Shown: positions 53,900-62,992, counted from the first letter of the stretch. The stretch is 64,000 nt of DNA from Schizochytrium sp. TIO01 (GCA_004764695.1 CM015707.1:124001-188000), one strand, 5' to 3'. Translations and numbers: made by a program. The notes: a model not told the origin generated them from the sequence alone.

Positions 53900-54335
53900 A
53901 AGAAAATAAAAGTACTATTGACCACATCAGAACAATAGAAAACAGAACAAGAAACATAAACATTTTCGTCTCCTCATCAATAGTAGTACGATGCTGTTGA
54001 ATAAGCACTGCCTGACGCCACTTTTCACCTTCTTGTAAGTCAATCGTTACTATTAATCTCCCATTGTCAACTTTAAAAACAATATGGTTTTGTTCCAAAA
54101 AATGAGTTTTTAGTTTGCATAATTCTTTTTTTTCTATTCCAGCGATAATCGCCGTTACCGTTTTTACCTTTTCATTATGAAATTCTCTCGTCAATACTGT
54201 ACTAGGGAATGAATGATTTAGTTCCTTCTTGAATTGTTGCCATACTATCGACTTTAATTTATTAGTGTTTGATTTTAAGATATGTTCGACACTTCTTGTT
54301 CTTGTACGCAGTTTAACCGATGGAGTTTTCATCAT
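53880..54335 (-). CDS. Tail-anchored membrane protein, 151 aa
   Basis: Residues 1-125 are soluble and basic (VKLRTRTRSVEHILKSNTNK …). A single hydrophobic helix (MFMFLVLFSIVLMWSIVLLF) lies at the extreme C-terminus and is followed by only SSSTSPL, the layout of a tail-anchored protein facing the cytosol. No family recognised. A role at the interface of virion or factory membranes is conceivable. Confidence 0.55.
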   Translation of the reverse strand: MMKTPSVKLRTRTRSVEHILKSNTNKLKSIVWQQFKKELNHSFPSTVLTREFHNEKVKTVTAIIAGIEKKELCKLKTHFLEQNHIVFKVDNGRLIVTIDLQEGEKWRQAVLIQQHRTTIDEETKMFMFLVLFSIVLMWSIVLLFSSSTSPL

Positions 54336-54601
54336 TGTTTTCTTTTAAATGGAAGAAATATTAAGATTTAAATATCACAACATAAAACGTTTCTTTTTAA
54401 TAGATTCTATTATTTAATAAACAATACACAAAAAAAAACATACTACTTGGTTTTGTCATTATAACTTCATTTAATTATTTCAAACATTTTAATCTCCTTT
54501 TATTTTATTAAGTTTATAATTTGACAGAATTATTAAATCATTTATTTATTTAATGTTTTGTTTTCCTTTTTTTCTTATTCTTGTTTGAGATATCTTCATT
54601 A
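54336..54601. other. AT-rich spacer before the portal-like gene terminus
   Basis: About 265 bp between the start of the tail-anchored gene and the stop of the portal-like gene. It contains a nine-A run near 54431. No gene or defined regulatory element is visible. Confidence 0.3.
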
Positions 54602-57256
54602 TTATTTCTTTTCTTTTCTTTTTCTTTTTCTTTTTCTTTCTCTTTCTCTTTCTCTTTCTCTTTCTCTTTCTCTTTTTCTTTTCTTTCTCTTTCTCTTTCT
54701 CTTTCTCTTTCTCTTTCTCTTTCTCTTTCTCTTTCTCTTTCTCTTTCTCTTTCTCTTTCTCTTCTCTTTCTCTTTCTCTTTCTCTTTCTCTTTCTCTTTC
54801 TCTTTCTCTTTCTCTTTCTCTTTCTCTTTCTCTTTCTCTTTCTCTTTCTCTTTCTCTTTCTCTTTCTCTTCTCTTTCTCTTTCTCTTTCTCTTTCTCTTT
54901 CTCTTTCTCTTCTCTTTCTCTTTCTCTTCTCTTTCTCTTTCTCTTTCTCTTCTCTTTCTCTTTCTCTTTCTCTTTCTCTTCTCTTTCTCTTTCTCTTTCT
55001 CTTTCTCTTTCTCTTCTCTTTCTCTTTCTCTTTCTCTTTCTCTTTCTCTTTCTCTTTCTCTTCTCTTCTCTTTCTCTTTCTCTTTCTCTTTCTCTTTCTC
55101 TTTCTCTTTCTCTTTCTCTTTCTCTTTCTCTTTCTCTTTCTCTTTCTCTTTCTCTTTCTCTTTCTCTTTCTCTTTCTCTTTCTCTTTCTCTTTCTCTTTC
55201 TCTTTCTCTTTCTCTTTCTCTTTCTCTTTCTCTTTCTCTTTCTCTTTCTCTTTCTCTTTCTCTTTCTCTTTCTCTTTCTCTTTCTCTTTCTCTTTCTCTT
55301 TCTCTTTCTCTTTCTCTTTCTCTTTCTCTTTCTCTTTCTCTTTCTCTTTCTCTTTCTCTTTCTCTTTCTCTTTCTCTTTCTCTTTCTCTTTCTCTTTCTC
55401 TTTCTCTTTCTCTTTCTCTTTCTCTTTCTCTTTCTCTTTCTCTTTCTCTTTCTCTTTCTCTTTCTCTTTCTCTTTCTCTTTCTCTTTCTCTTTCTCTTTT
55501 TCTTTTTTTCATCGTCACTATTAGTATAATTTCTTTTTTTTTCTTTTTCTTTCTCTTTCTCTTTCTCTTTCTTCTCTTCATCGTCACTATTAGTATCTTT
55601 TCTTTTCTTTTCTTTTTCTTTCTCTTTATCTTTCTTCTCTTCATCATCACTAATAGTATCATTTATTTTCTTTTCCTTTTCTTTCTCTTTCTCTTTCTCT
55701 TTCTTTTCTTCATCATCACTATTAGTTTCATTCCTTTTATTCTCCTTTTCTTTTTTTTTCTTCTTTTTGTCCTGATTAATATTAATATTTTTATTATTTT
55801 CTTCTTTCCTTTTTTGGGGGTCATCACCTGTATCATCATTTTGACCGGTCTTGGGAGTCTTTCCAACTTCATCCTTTTGTGTTTTTTGTCGCCCAGTTGA
55901 CTGTTCATCCGCAGTTTGAAGCCCATGCTCTGCCAAGATTGTTTCAATAAATTGCACATAGAGTTTAGGAGGATGGAACAAAATTGAGTCGCGGTCTACA
56001 CTTCCCTTAAAAATCTCAGTGTATAGTTGGCAGAAACAGTCTTGGAAAAACGAAGTATAATGATAAAGTGTGCTCTCAAACGAATTGACATCCATGATAT
56101 TGACATCACGGCGAATCTGAGAAGACCTCACAGATGAATTTTTTATTGATGATTGAGAATGGCCGAGAGAACCGAGCATAGATTCAGGAATACCAAATGC
56201 TTGGTAAATCATTGTGTTTAAATTATGTTCTATTGCTAACTGATCGACGCGACTCTCTGGTTGGTGTGGGTTGGCAGCAAGTACCATGTTTGGTGGACAA
56301 ACAAACATATTGTTATACCATTGCGGTGTGAAACCTAGACCAAGGTTGTAGTAGTTCATCGTGTTTATACGTGAAAGCTCTTTTAACTCTTCTTGATGAA
56401 ACTTTATGTTATCAGCGACATTGCTTGCTGCTTCTTGCATGGCCATATTGTATGGAACTGGGTCTCTTGCTTGCCTAAAGTTCAGTGGTTGTGGTTGTTC
56501 GTTTACACCGGGATTGTTCCCCCCAGCTCCATTGTTTCCGTTAATTACTCTTATTGCGCCGTTTCTATTCATTGAACCAGACGTTTGTGCACTTGTCAAT
56601 GGATTATTCGCTTTAGAATCCATTTGCAAATAGACAGGAGGGTTTGCTCTGTTGTATTCGGACTGGATTGTAAATTTTTTGATTTGGAAAAGATATCTAT
56701 GTTCATGGATTAAGCCAGAAAGAACACTATGAATCATGGATTGGTTCGCTATGAGTGAAACATCAGATAACAAGAAAGTTTTGATTCTTTTCAATTCTGT
56801 TTGTCCATCATCTGTGAAATACCTTATCCCATACTTATGATCTTTAATGTTTAAGACCAAGTAGCATTGCATATACTCAACAGGAAGACACTCTGGGACG
56901 AGGATAGGTAATTTACTGACGGGGTCCTTTATTTTTCTAATGTGATATGGACACCAACCAAGGACAAAAAGATTCCTGATCATGCGGCGGAAAAATGGAA
57001 GGAAATACATTTCTAGATACTTGTTCAGTAATCTTTTTCCACCTTTAATTTCGACAGATTGGAACAAGAAACGATCGATTAAGCCAACACAATGTTTGAC
57101 TGTAGCATTTGTGTCATAGAAAAACGAAAGTTCACGATAGAAATCTGTGTCAAGACCAAAAACAATTGAGTCATTGTCAACAGAATCATTGAGAAGTCCA
57201 AATGAAGTAGAGGACCTTTTTTTCTGTCCTCGTGTTAAGTTCGAAACGATAGGCAT
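54602..57256 (-). CDS. Portal-protein-like (HK97/Duplodnaviria lineage) with giant charged C-terminal tail
   Basis: 884 residues. Residues 1-~450 follow the order of tailed-phage portals. A helix (FFRRMIRNLFVLGWCPYHIR, 88-107) resembles the 'lv-G-aYi' segment, and LPILVPECLPVEYMQCYLV (116-134) resembles the 'l..l.p..v.v' strand. KDHKYGIRYF is followed by TFLLSDVSLIA (160-170). The region 337-411 has RVDQLAIEHNLNTMIYQAFG, then IPESMLGS, SSIKNSSVRSSQ and NSFESTLYHYTSFFQDCF, matching the 'Ia..fgiP..llg…n.e….f…tl.P…ie' wing/stem. Residues ~455-884 are almost only Lys, Arg and Glu with imperfect SDDEEKK units and then a hexanucleotide-encoded tail. A portal would form the dodecameric DNA gate of the capsid. 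The assignment is by motif order, not by search. Confidence 0.65.
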   Translation of the reverse strand: MPIVSNLTRGQKKRSSTSFGLLNDSVDNDSIVFGLDTDFYRELSFFYDTNATVKHCVGLIDRFLFQSVEIKGGKRLLNKYLEMYFLPFFRRMIRNLFVLGWCPYHIRKIKDPVSKLPILVPECLPVEYMQCYLVLNIKDHKYGIRYFTDDGQTELKRIKTFLLSDVSLIANQSMIHSVLSGLIHEHRYLFQIKKFTIQSEYNRANPPVYLQMDSKANNPLTSAQTSGSMNRNGAIRVINGNNGAGGNNPGVNEQPQPLNFRQARDPVPYNMAMQEAASNVADNIKFHQEELKELSRINTMNYYNLGLGFTPQWYNNMFVCPPNMVLAANPHQPESRVDQLAIEHNLNTMIYQAFGIPESMLGSLGHSQSSIKNSSVRSSQIRRDVNIMDVNSFESTLYHYTSFFQDCFCQLYTEIFKGSVDRDSILFHPPKLYVQFIETILAEHGLQTADEQSTGRQKTQKDEVGKTPKTGQNDDTGDDPQKRKEENNKNININQDKKKKKKEKENKRNETNSDDEEKKEKEKEKEKEKKINDTISDDEEKKDKEKEKEKKRKDTNSDDEEKKEKEKEKEKEKKRNYTNSDDEKKKKRKRKRKRKRKRKRKRKRKRKRKRKRKRKRKRKRKRKRKRKRKRKRKRKRKRKRKRKRKRKRKRKRKRKRKRKRKRKRKRKRKRKRKRKRKRKRKRKRKRKRKRKRKRKRKRKRKRKRKRKRKRKRKRKRKRKRKRKRKRKRKRREEKEKEKEKEKEKEKEKRKRKRKRKRKRREREREREREEKEKEKEKRKRKRREREREREREREREEKEKEKEKEKEKEKEKEKEKEKEKEKEKEKEKEKEKRKRKRKRKRKRKRKRKRKRKRKRKRKKRKRERERERERERERKRKRKRKEKK
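54604..55503. repeat. ~0.9-kb (CTCTTT)n hexanucleotide microsatellite
   Basis: The plus strand is an almost uninterrupted CTCTTT array with occasional 5-mer CTCTT interruptions at the left half (e.g. near 54762, 54868, 54909) and more than 400 bp of perfect array at 55075-55495. On the coding (minus) strand GAGAAA reads as Glu-Lys, Arg-Lys or Glu-Arg depending on frame, and none of the six frames contains a stop. It encodes most of the portal-like protein's tail. The long open frames on the plus strand here are artefacts of this repeat. Confidence 0.97.
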
Positions 57257-57307
57257 TGTTGTTTGTAAAGTAAAATGATCATGCTAAGTAAAAGATTTAT
57301 TCATATA

Positions 57308-58342
57308 TTAAATTGTCGTTGAACCAAACCCTCCCGAACCTCGATTTGTAGTCTCTCCGATATTTCCATCACCATTCGTTTCAACAACCTTTAGTTGGTG
57401 CAATACCCGTGGTACAATTTGAGCAATACGACAAGGCAGAGGAAGATCGGGTTCCTCGAGATCTAATTTCCGAAGTGCGACTATAATATTTCCACGATAG
57501 GAAGCATCTATTATACCAACACCATTAGCCATCATGTATCCAGTCTTGGAAATTGAACTTCTCGGGTGGATCTCCGCGTAACAGCGATCCTCTGGGATAA
57601 GTTGGATACCAGTGTCATAAAAGGAAACCTGACCAAGTGTTTTTATCTTCTTGACAATTGTAAGGTCCCAGCCAACGTCTGAGGCTCTGAGACGGGAAGG
57701 AAGGACTGCATCTGGAAGTGTCTTACAGAACTTAAAAGTACCTTCATAAGGTAGGAGTCTGGTGAGTCTCTCATCACACTTTGCAACCGGAGTTAGGTCC
57801 CAATCTGTCATGAGTCCGTAAGCAAAGTCAATAACATTTGCATACCCTTTAATGTAAACACCCTGCGGCCAGAAAACCTGATTACTACAGAGGTTCTCGT
57901 TCTTGACTTCAAAATCTACACAGTTGGTAAATTTGTTCAGTTCCTTTTTGACAGTTGGAATAAAGTACCAAGGCATATCAAAAAAGATCGCTAGCTCATT
58001 GGTGTCATTAGCGCGGTGAATCTGAGTGTTACTGACCAAAAACAATGAACGAACAAACGTTCGACAATGCGTCTCTTTCTCAAATTGTATTATGTCGTTC
58101 TTATCCATGGAACAAGTGACTTTCATCACATCGTTCACCAACAAACTCATGGGGTTGACGTTTGCCGTCATGAACATTTCTCTAACAGCAGGATGCATGC
58201 TATTCGTTTGATGATACTGTAACGGCTTCTCAGAGATGTTTTTCATGAGGATGTAGTAGTAATGAATAGCTGCGATAGCAATGAAATCTTCAGCTTTATT
58301 AGGCTTTTCGAAGTTGAACTGGAATTGAGATGTTTCTGACAT
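57308..58342 (-). CDS. dut: dUTPase (trimeric type) with ~200-residue N-terminal extension
   Basis: 344 residues. The C-terminal domain has all five dUTPase motifs in order: ASDVGWDLTI (220-229), HPRSSIS (259-265), GVGIIDASYRGN (274-285), RIAQIV (305-310) and the flexible arm RGSGGFGST (334-342). It hydrolyses dUTP to dUMP and pyrophosphate, limiting uracil in viral DNA and feeding dTMP synthesis. The usual trimeric enzyme is ~145 residues; here an extra ~200 residues precede it, of unknown function. Similar N-terminally extended dUTPases occur in large algal DNA viruses. It is co-directional with the portal-like gene 51 bp downstream. Confidence 0.93.
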   Translation of the reverse strand: MSETSQFQFNFEKPNKAEDFIAIAAIHYYYILMKNISEKPLQYHQTNSMHPAVREMFMTANVNPMSLLVNDVMKVTCSMDKNDIIQFEKETHCRTFVRSLFLVSNTQIHRANDTNELAIFFDMPWYFIPTVKKELNKFTNCVDFEVKNENLCSNQVFWPQGVYIKGYANVIDFAYGLMTDWDLTPVAKCDERLTRLLPYEGTFKFCKTLPDAVLPSRLRASDVGWDLTIVKKIKTLGQVSFYDTGIQLIPEDRCYAEIHPRSSISKTGYMMANGVGIIDASYRGNIIVALRKLDLEEPDLPLPCRIAQIVPRVLHQLKVVETNGDGNIGETTNRGSGGFGSTTI

Positions 58343-58833
58343 TTTTGCAGCACGCTTGAATCTATCAATAAAGGTGAGCCTCCAGCAATTTGGGTTTTGA
58401 AGAATTTTGTTCGTAAGAACGATTTTTGTTCTCAGATGTTCACATATTCTTCCTTTTCCTTTTGAACAGCCGTTGAAGAAAATATTAGAATCTACATGTA
58501 AGAATATTCCAATTAAAAGCTTTCTGCATTATAACAAGTATGAGTGTATGTATCTATCTAATAGTACATTTAAAAAGAAAAGAATAATAATATTAAAATC
58601 TTTCTGCATTATAACAAGTATGAGTATATGTATCTATCTAATAGTACATTTAAAAAGAAAAGAATAATAATATTAAAAGCTTTCGGCATTATAATTGTTA
58701 GAAAAGTAACACTGAATAGGGAGAATAGTAAGATTCATTTTAATTATTTTATTTTTTAAATCAAGAATAAAATGGGATAGTAAATATCATAAGCGAATAT
58801 ATTAATCATCTTTTCTTTCGATGTGTCTTAGTA
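58343..58833. other. Intergenic region containing an 80-bp tandem repeat
   Basis: Within this 490-bp spacer, positions 58512-58697 hold just over two copies of an 80-bp unit (TTTCTGCATTATAACAAGTA at 58521 and 58601; a diverged TTTCGGCATTATAA at 58681). The first two units are nearly identical. The remainder is AT-rich with no supported gene. Promoter sequences for the minus-strand dUTPase are expected near 58343-58420. Confidence 0.6.
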
Positions 58834-59457
58834 CTAAAGGTCCATAGCCATCAACTCCGCGTATTGTTCAGCGTCAACGTTTTTGTCATTAACCACCCTA
58901 ACTAATTTATTAAAAGCTTCCTCACCTTTAGGCGTAAAACGATTAGAGAAAATCTTATGAGCATGAGGATTTAGTTCAAGTTTCTCCTTTACTTCAGGAG
59001 TTGTAACGCCGTAACGACCCGGGACACGTTTCTTATTTTCAGATGGAACGAAGCCTAGACTTTCCATTTCTTCGTCAAAATTAATTGAAACTTTAAGAAA
59101 TTCCATTTTACTTTTGAGATTTTGTTCCAATGATTTTACTTCCGCGACAATGTTTGTCTTACTATCAACTCGTTTTGTGTTTGCAGTTTGTTGAGCAACT
59201 GGAGTACTCTTGATCCTATTGGAGACAAACTCGTTCCAAGTAAGGTTATACGTTCCCAACGCTTGCTCGTCCAAAAAGCTTTCAATATGATTGAACAAGT
59301 TTAAAGAGTCTTCAATAGTACCTTTAATAGCGTTAGCTACACGAATTTGTTCTGGATTCTTCGACCTTAACAGAATTTTACACAAGGCGACTTGACGATA
59401 GAGAAAACGGAAGTACCCTTCTAAGAAGGCTGAAGATGTTTCATAAAATGCTTCCAT
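58834..59457 (-). CDS. Hypothetical helical protein, 207 aa
   Basis: ATG at 59457 (MEAFYETSSAFLEGYFRFLY). Two helical halves flank a polar linker: residues 1-75 include FLYRQVALCKILLRSKN and LNLFNHIESFLDE, and ~105-140 form an amphipathic helix (IVAEVKSLEQNLKSKMEFLK). The C-terminal third is charged and ends AEQYAELMAMDL. No known family. It is divergent from the vps4 gene with ~110 bp between starts. Confidence 0.6.
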   Translation of the reverse strand: MEAFYETSSAFLEGYFRFLYRQVALCKILLRSKNPEQIRVANAIKGTIEDSLNLFNHIESFLDEQALGTYNLTWNEFVSNRIKSTPVAQQTANTKRVDSKTNIVAEVKSLEQNLKSKMEFLKVSINFDEEMESLGFVPSENKKRVPGRYGVTTPEVKEKLELNPHAHKIFSNRFTPKGEEAFNKLVRVVNDKNVDAEQYAELMAMDL

Positions 59458-59566
59458 GATAAAATTATTTGTCAACAGCGACAATAAAGTTCTAATATAT
59501 ACACAACTGCTCTAGTCATAATTTTAAATGGAATAGCAATAAAAAAAGCTATCTATATTAATTCTT

Positions 59567-60808
59567 ATGGATATTTCAGAAGCTAAACGTTCCGCTTCAA
59601 GGTATATTTTAGATGCGATTCAAGAAAAGGATCTCATGAAAGCTCAGAAACTTTATAAGCTGGCATTAAATCAGTTATGTATTGCTATAAAGTATGAACC
59701 AATAGAAAAGGTGAAAAAGAAATTACAGGTTCGCTTTGAGTATTATAAGGATGTAGAAGAGAAACTCTCTTGGAAAAGTAAGAATCTGTTGTCTACTGAA
59801 GAAGAGATTCAAGAACAGAATGGTGATGATTCAATCTCTCCAAAGAATAGTGCAAAGAAACGTTGGTCGGAACCACTTGGAAGTTTCATAGGACTGACAA
59901 ATGTAAAGTACACTCTCGTTGAAGCTATCATTTTCCCTCACTTTCTTCCACATGTTTTTGTTGGAGGCCGCACACCTTGGGATGCAATTCTATTGTACGG
60001 TCCCCCAGGAACAGGCAAGACATATATAGCTAATGCCTTAGCTAAAGATACAAATGCAAACTTTATTCCAATTTCTTCTTCAGATGTTATTAGTAAATGG
60101 CAAGGAGATTCAGAACGTGCAATACGGGAGTTGTTTGTCACCGCACGGCAAAGAACAGAAGGGGGATTGTCAATCATATTTATTGATGAAGTCGATTCGA
60201 TTGCTGGAGCTAGAAACGAAGATGACGGCGACTCAGTGCGTCGGTTCAAAACCGAATTGCTAGTACAGATGCAAGGATTTGTCCCGGATGTTACATCTAA
60301 TGAAGAGTTTAATAGAGTTTTTGTTTTGGGAGCAACAAATATGCCGTGGACATTGGATAGTGCATTTCGTAGAAGATTTCAAAGAAGGTTATACATCCCA
60401 CTTCCATCTTTCGAAGCGCGGGTCAAGATGTTTCATTTTCACTTCCCAGGTATGTTCAATGAGCATTCCTACAACGAGTTCGCAAGCTTAACAGAAATGT
60501 ACAGTGGAGCAGATATAGCAATTATTGCGAAAGAAGCTTACATGTATCCGGTTAGAGAGTGTCAAAGCTCGGAAATCTTTTACGACAATGGATCTGTAAT
60601 TTCTCCATGGAGTTATGATAAGACTCCGGAGGAAAAAGGTGTTCTCTTATTTTGCAAAATGGAAGAACTTACAGATGGACATAGGTTGAAAGCGCCCCCG
60701 GTATTACCTCAGCATGTTGAAAGTGCAATCGACAGAACGAAGTCGACTGTGAAAATTGAGGACATAGAACGATACGAGGAATGGACAAAAACTTTTGGTC
60801 TTTCATAG
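59567..60808 (+). CDS. vps4: Vps4-type AAA ATPase (ESCRT-III disassembly) with MIT domain
   Basis: 413 residues, the size of cellular Vps4. Residues ~5-72 form a three-helix MIT-like domain (ASRYILDAIQEKDLMKAQKL…). A linker leads to the AAA module: Walker A GPPGTGKT (145-152), pore loop SKWQGDSER (176-184, Trp178), Walker B IIFIDEVD (203-210), sensor-1 GATNMPWTLD (256-264) and arginine fingers FRRRFQRR (267-274). The C-terminus (VKIEDIERYEEWTKTFGLS) matches the Vps4 C-terminal helix, which separates it from katanin, fidgetin and Cdc48. Vps4 unfolds ESCRT-III polymers in membrane scission and budding. A viral copy could drive envelopment or egress. Confidence 0.88.
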   Translation: MDISEAKRSASRYILDAIQEKDLMKAQKLYKLALNQLCIAIKYEPIEKVKKKLQVRFEYYKDVEEKLSWKSKNLLSTEEEIQEQNGDDSISPKNSAKKRWSEPLGSFIGLTNVKYTLVEAIIFPHFLPHVFVGGRTPWDAILLYGPPGTGKTYIANALAKDTNANFIPISSSDVISKWQGDSERAIRELFVTARQRTEGGLSIIFIDEVDSIAGARNEDDGDSVRRFKTELLVQMQGFVPDVTSNEEFNRVFVLGATNMPWTLDSAFRRRFQRRLYIPLPSFEARVKMFHFHFPGMFNEHSYNEFASLTEMYSGADIAIIAKEAYMYPVRECQSSEIFYDNGSVISPWSYDKTPEEKGVLLFCKMEELTDGHRLKAPPVLPQHVESAIDRTKSTVKIEDIERYEEWTKTFGLS

Positions 60809-60813
60809 AACCA

Positions 60814-62151
60814 TTAAAAAAGTTTATAAACACAGAATATTACAATTGGAAGGACTATTGAGATACTGACCATGATAATGAGAAGTTGAATCAGGCTCTT
60901 GTGAACTTGTTCAGTTTCCTCGGTTTGTAAGACGGATTTTGTAGGTTCTGCAGTTGGTCGATTTGTTGAGAGTGTTGGAAAAGCTGTAGGAAAATAGGTA
61001 GGTTGTGTGATTAAGCTAGGTGCCTTAGTTGGAGAATGTGTAGTTGGTAATTTCGTCGGCGCAGGTGTTGGTGGATTTACACAAAAATGTGTCAAGGGAG
61101 AGCAAATTAAGTCGCTCTCACAGTAAATGTCATCTGAACAATAACCGTCGTTCAACCCACACAAACAATCAGCAGAGCATGCGTTGTATCTCGTTCTGCT
61201 ATCTCCTGAGCATCTGTACATGAGTCTAATTCTTTCAATGTCAAGCTTCGTCATTTCGTCTGCATCACCTAGCATTTGTAATGTAATACCAGCATTTAAT
61301 GAGAGTTCTGTAAGACCAAAAGAGTGTAAGCTGCTGTTCAGTGCCGCTGCGTTTGCACCGTAGTGCATGATAGAATGGAAGTCATAGGTAATTCCTCTTG
61401 TCAGTGATTCATTCTGAATGTCAAATTGCTGGTGATAGACCTCATTTATATTATCATAGTTTACTTGAACGTATGTATCTCGATCAGGGCGCGTGTGTTC
61501 GTGGAAGACACCAAGTGCGTGCATCAGTTCATGTTCTATTGTTCGGGAAGTGTAACAATTAGTCCCAAGATTTACAATGTTCGGATCTGAATAAATTTGT
61601 AAGCCCACTGAGCTCGTGCAAGTTCCATTTAGGAACTTCCCTATTCGCAGGTGACCTGTGTGAGGTCTGTTTTCATTCCAGTAAAGACTAGGGTCAAGAG
61701 TATTTGAGTAAGCTACATCAAAATTCCCCTCTAGTGGAACAAATTTAATGACATGTCCGACAGCTATCTCCATTTGATCCATTACTTCTCTTACGTGCTG
61801 CTGTTCTTCGACAGTCATTGTGTTCGCACCGAAAGTCTCACGGATTGAAAGTGTAGCGTCGCTCCAGTCCCCAGTATAAAAGTCATAAGGAACAAGATAA
61901 GAATTATTCACTCTGGTTCCAAACCACAGGAGCTTGTCGTCGCTTACAGTATCTAGCTGACGGCGGTCAGCGTCATCATTCTTATTACTTTCAAAAGGAA
62001 TAAGCATGTCCCCTATGACTATGTAAACAGGATCAACACCATAGTTTCCAATTGTGTCAATAGTGTCTAAGGCTCGCAAATTTGCATTGGTTGATCTTGC
62101 AAATATTAAAATACAAACGAACAACCAGAGATTGAACATCACCAAAAACAT
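60814..62151 (-). CDS. Astacin (M12A) metalloprotease with PT stalk and membrane anchor
   Basis: 445 residues. Signal peptide FLVMFNLWLFVCILIFARST, then a propeptide-like stretch (~22-75) and an astacin domain (~76-315). The latter has the full zinc signature HELMHALGVFHEHTRPDR (207-224, three His and catalytic Glu208) and Met-turn SIMHYG (260-265), so it should be active. A Cys-rich module (314-360) precedes a PT-rich stalk (~360-405) and a transmembrane helix (~420-442). As a membrane-tethered protease with its catalytic domain outside, it could cut host wall or surface proteins, or viral glycoproteins. Its stop is 5 bp from that of vps4. Confidence 0.88.
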   Translation of the reverse strand: MFLVMFNLWLFVCILIFARSTNANLRALDTIDTIGNYGVDPVYIVIGDMLIPFESNKNDDADRRQLDTVSDDKLLWFGTRVNNSYLVPYDFYTGDWSDATLSIRETFGANTMTVEEQQHVREVMDQMEIAVGHVIKFVPLEGNFDVAYSNTLDPSLYWNENRPHTGHLRIGKFLNGTCTSSVGLQIYSDPNIVNLGTNCYTSRTIEHELMHALGVFHEHTRPDRDTYVQVNYDNINEVYHQQFDIQNESLTRGITYDFHSIMHYGANAAALNSSLHSFGLTELSLNAGITLQMLGDADEMTKLDIERIRLMYRCSGDSRTRYNACSADCLCGLNDGYCSDDIYCESDLICSPLTHFCVNPPTPAPTKLPTTHSPTKAPSLITQPTYFPTAFPTLSTNRPTAEPTKSVLQTEETEQVHKSLIQLLIIMVSISIVLPIVIFCVYKLF

Positions 62152-62260
62152 TCTATCATAACAAATTTAATTTATTCCTTACATATGTGAGGATCTGTGA
62201 GACTGAGTTAATATATTCACACCTCAAAACTGTTTCTTTGTAGCCAGAAAAAGGTTCGTG

Positions 62261-62992
62261 ATGTTGCTATACGAAAGTGCATTTACATACCTCCCATTTG
62301 CATATTTCTATGCTTCCAGCATTGGATTTGCTACTCTTTTCCACAATCCACACATTCAACTCTATCAACCTTACATAGTCCTAATTTTTATGGTTCTAAA
62401 CACTGTTGTTTACTATGGCCACGACAAACAGTTTTTCATCAAGCATATGGTCCACAGGCACCTTTGGAGGTCATGTACACTTGGACTTTGGGGAATCCTG
62501 ATCAATAGTGTTCATGTAGAACTCTTTAAAGAATTCCACTTTCAGTCAGAAGCTGAAAATCTTAGTATTTCTATCCTCTACGTCTTACTGATTCTGATCT
62601 GCTGCTATTGGTACGAAAATCAGGAAGCAGGTATACTCGTTCATATGCTTGCAGCTTTCGTTCCTCTTCGCAGAACTTGGGAAGTAAATTTATACCTTTT
62701 TGTTGTATATTTAACTTTAGCTGTTGTTTTAAGCTATCAGCGCGTCAAGGTGTCTTGGTTAACAAATTCGTCGGGATGGTTTGCAGCAAAGCCACTAGTT
62801 AACTATTTTTGTTATTTACGGTTACATGACATGGTTGTTTTAATAGGTCCGATACAATTGTATATAGAGTATTACAGGTCTCAAATGTCAGAAGTTCGAG
62901 CTGCTGAAGACATTTCAAAATTACTTGAAGAAATGCGTACTGTTCATCACACTGCCATGAGAGACGCAAAAGAAGAATCCACAGTCGTATAA
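62261..62992 (+). CDS. Multi-pass membrane protein, 243 aa
   Basis: ATG at 62261. Five to six hydrophobic helices are visible: about 5-27 (SAFTYLPFAYFYASSIGFAT), 35-54 (QPYIVLIFMVLNTVVYYG), 72-90, 105-122 (ISILYVLLILICCYWY), 127-160 (LVHMLAAFVPL…LYLFVVYLTLAVVL) and ~187-200. The last ~40 residues are a charged coiled-coil-like helix (SEVRAAEDISKLLEEMRTVH). No family recognised. A few His residues occur near helix ends, but no desaturase-type His-box set is present. Confidence 0.65.
   Translation: MLLYESAFTYLPFAYFYASSIGFATLFHNPHIQLYQPYIVLIFMVLNTVVYYGHDKQFFIKHMVHRHLWRSCTLGLWGILINSVHVELFKEFHFQSEAENLSISILYVLLILICCYWYENQEAGILVHMLAAFVPLRRTWEVNLYLFVVYLTLAVVLSYQRVKVSWLTNSSGWFAAKPLVNYFCYLRLHDMVVLIGPIQLYIEYYRSQMSEVRAAEDISKLLEEMRTVHHTAMRDAKEESTVV

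Noticed and set aside
54558-55900. Long open frames on the plus strand and a second minus-strand frame across the CTCTTT array
   Set aside because: They consist of repeated Leu/Phe, Ser/Leu or Arg/Glu dipeptides produced by a stop-free hexamer. Only the frame joined to the portal-like N-terminus has non-repeat coding sequence of good quality.
62261-62992. A second rhodopsin
   Set aside because: The protein is multi-pass, but no helix carries a Lys in a retinal-binding context, and the rhodopsin helix-3 signature is absent.
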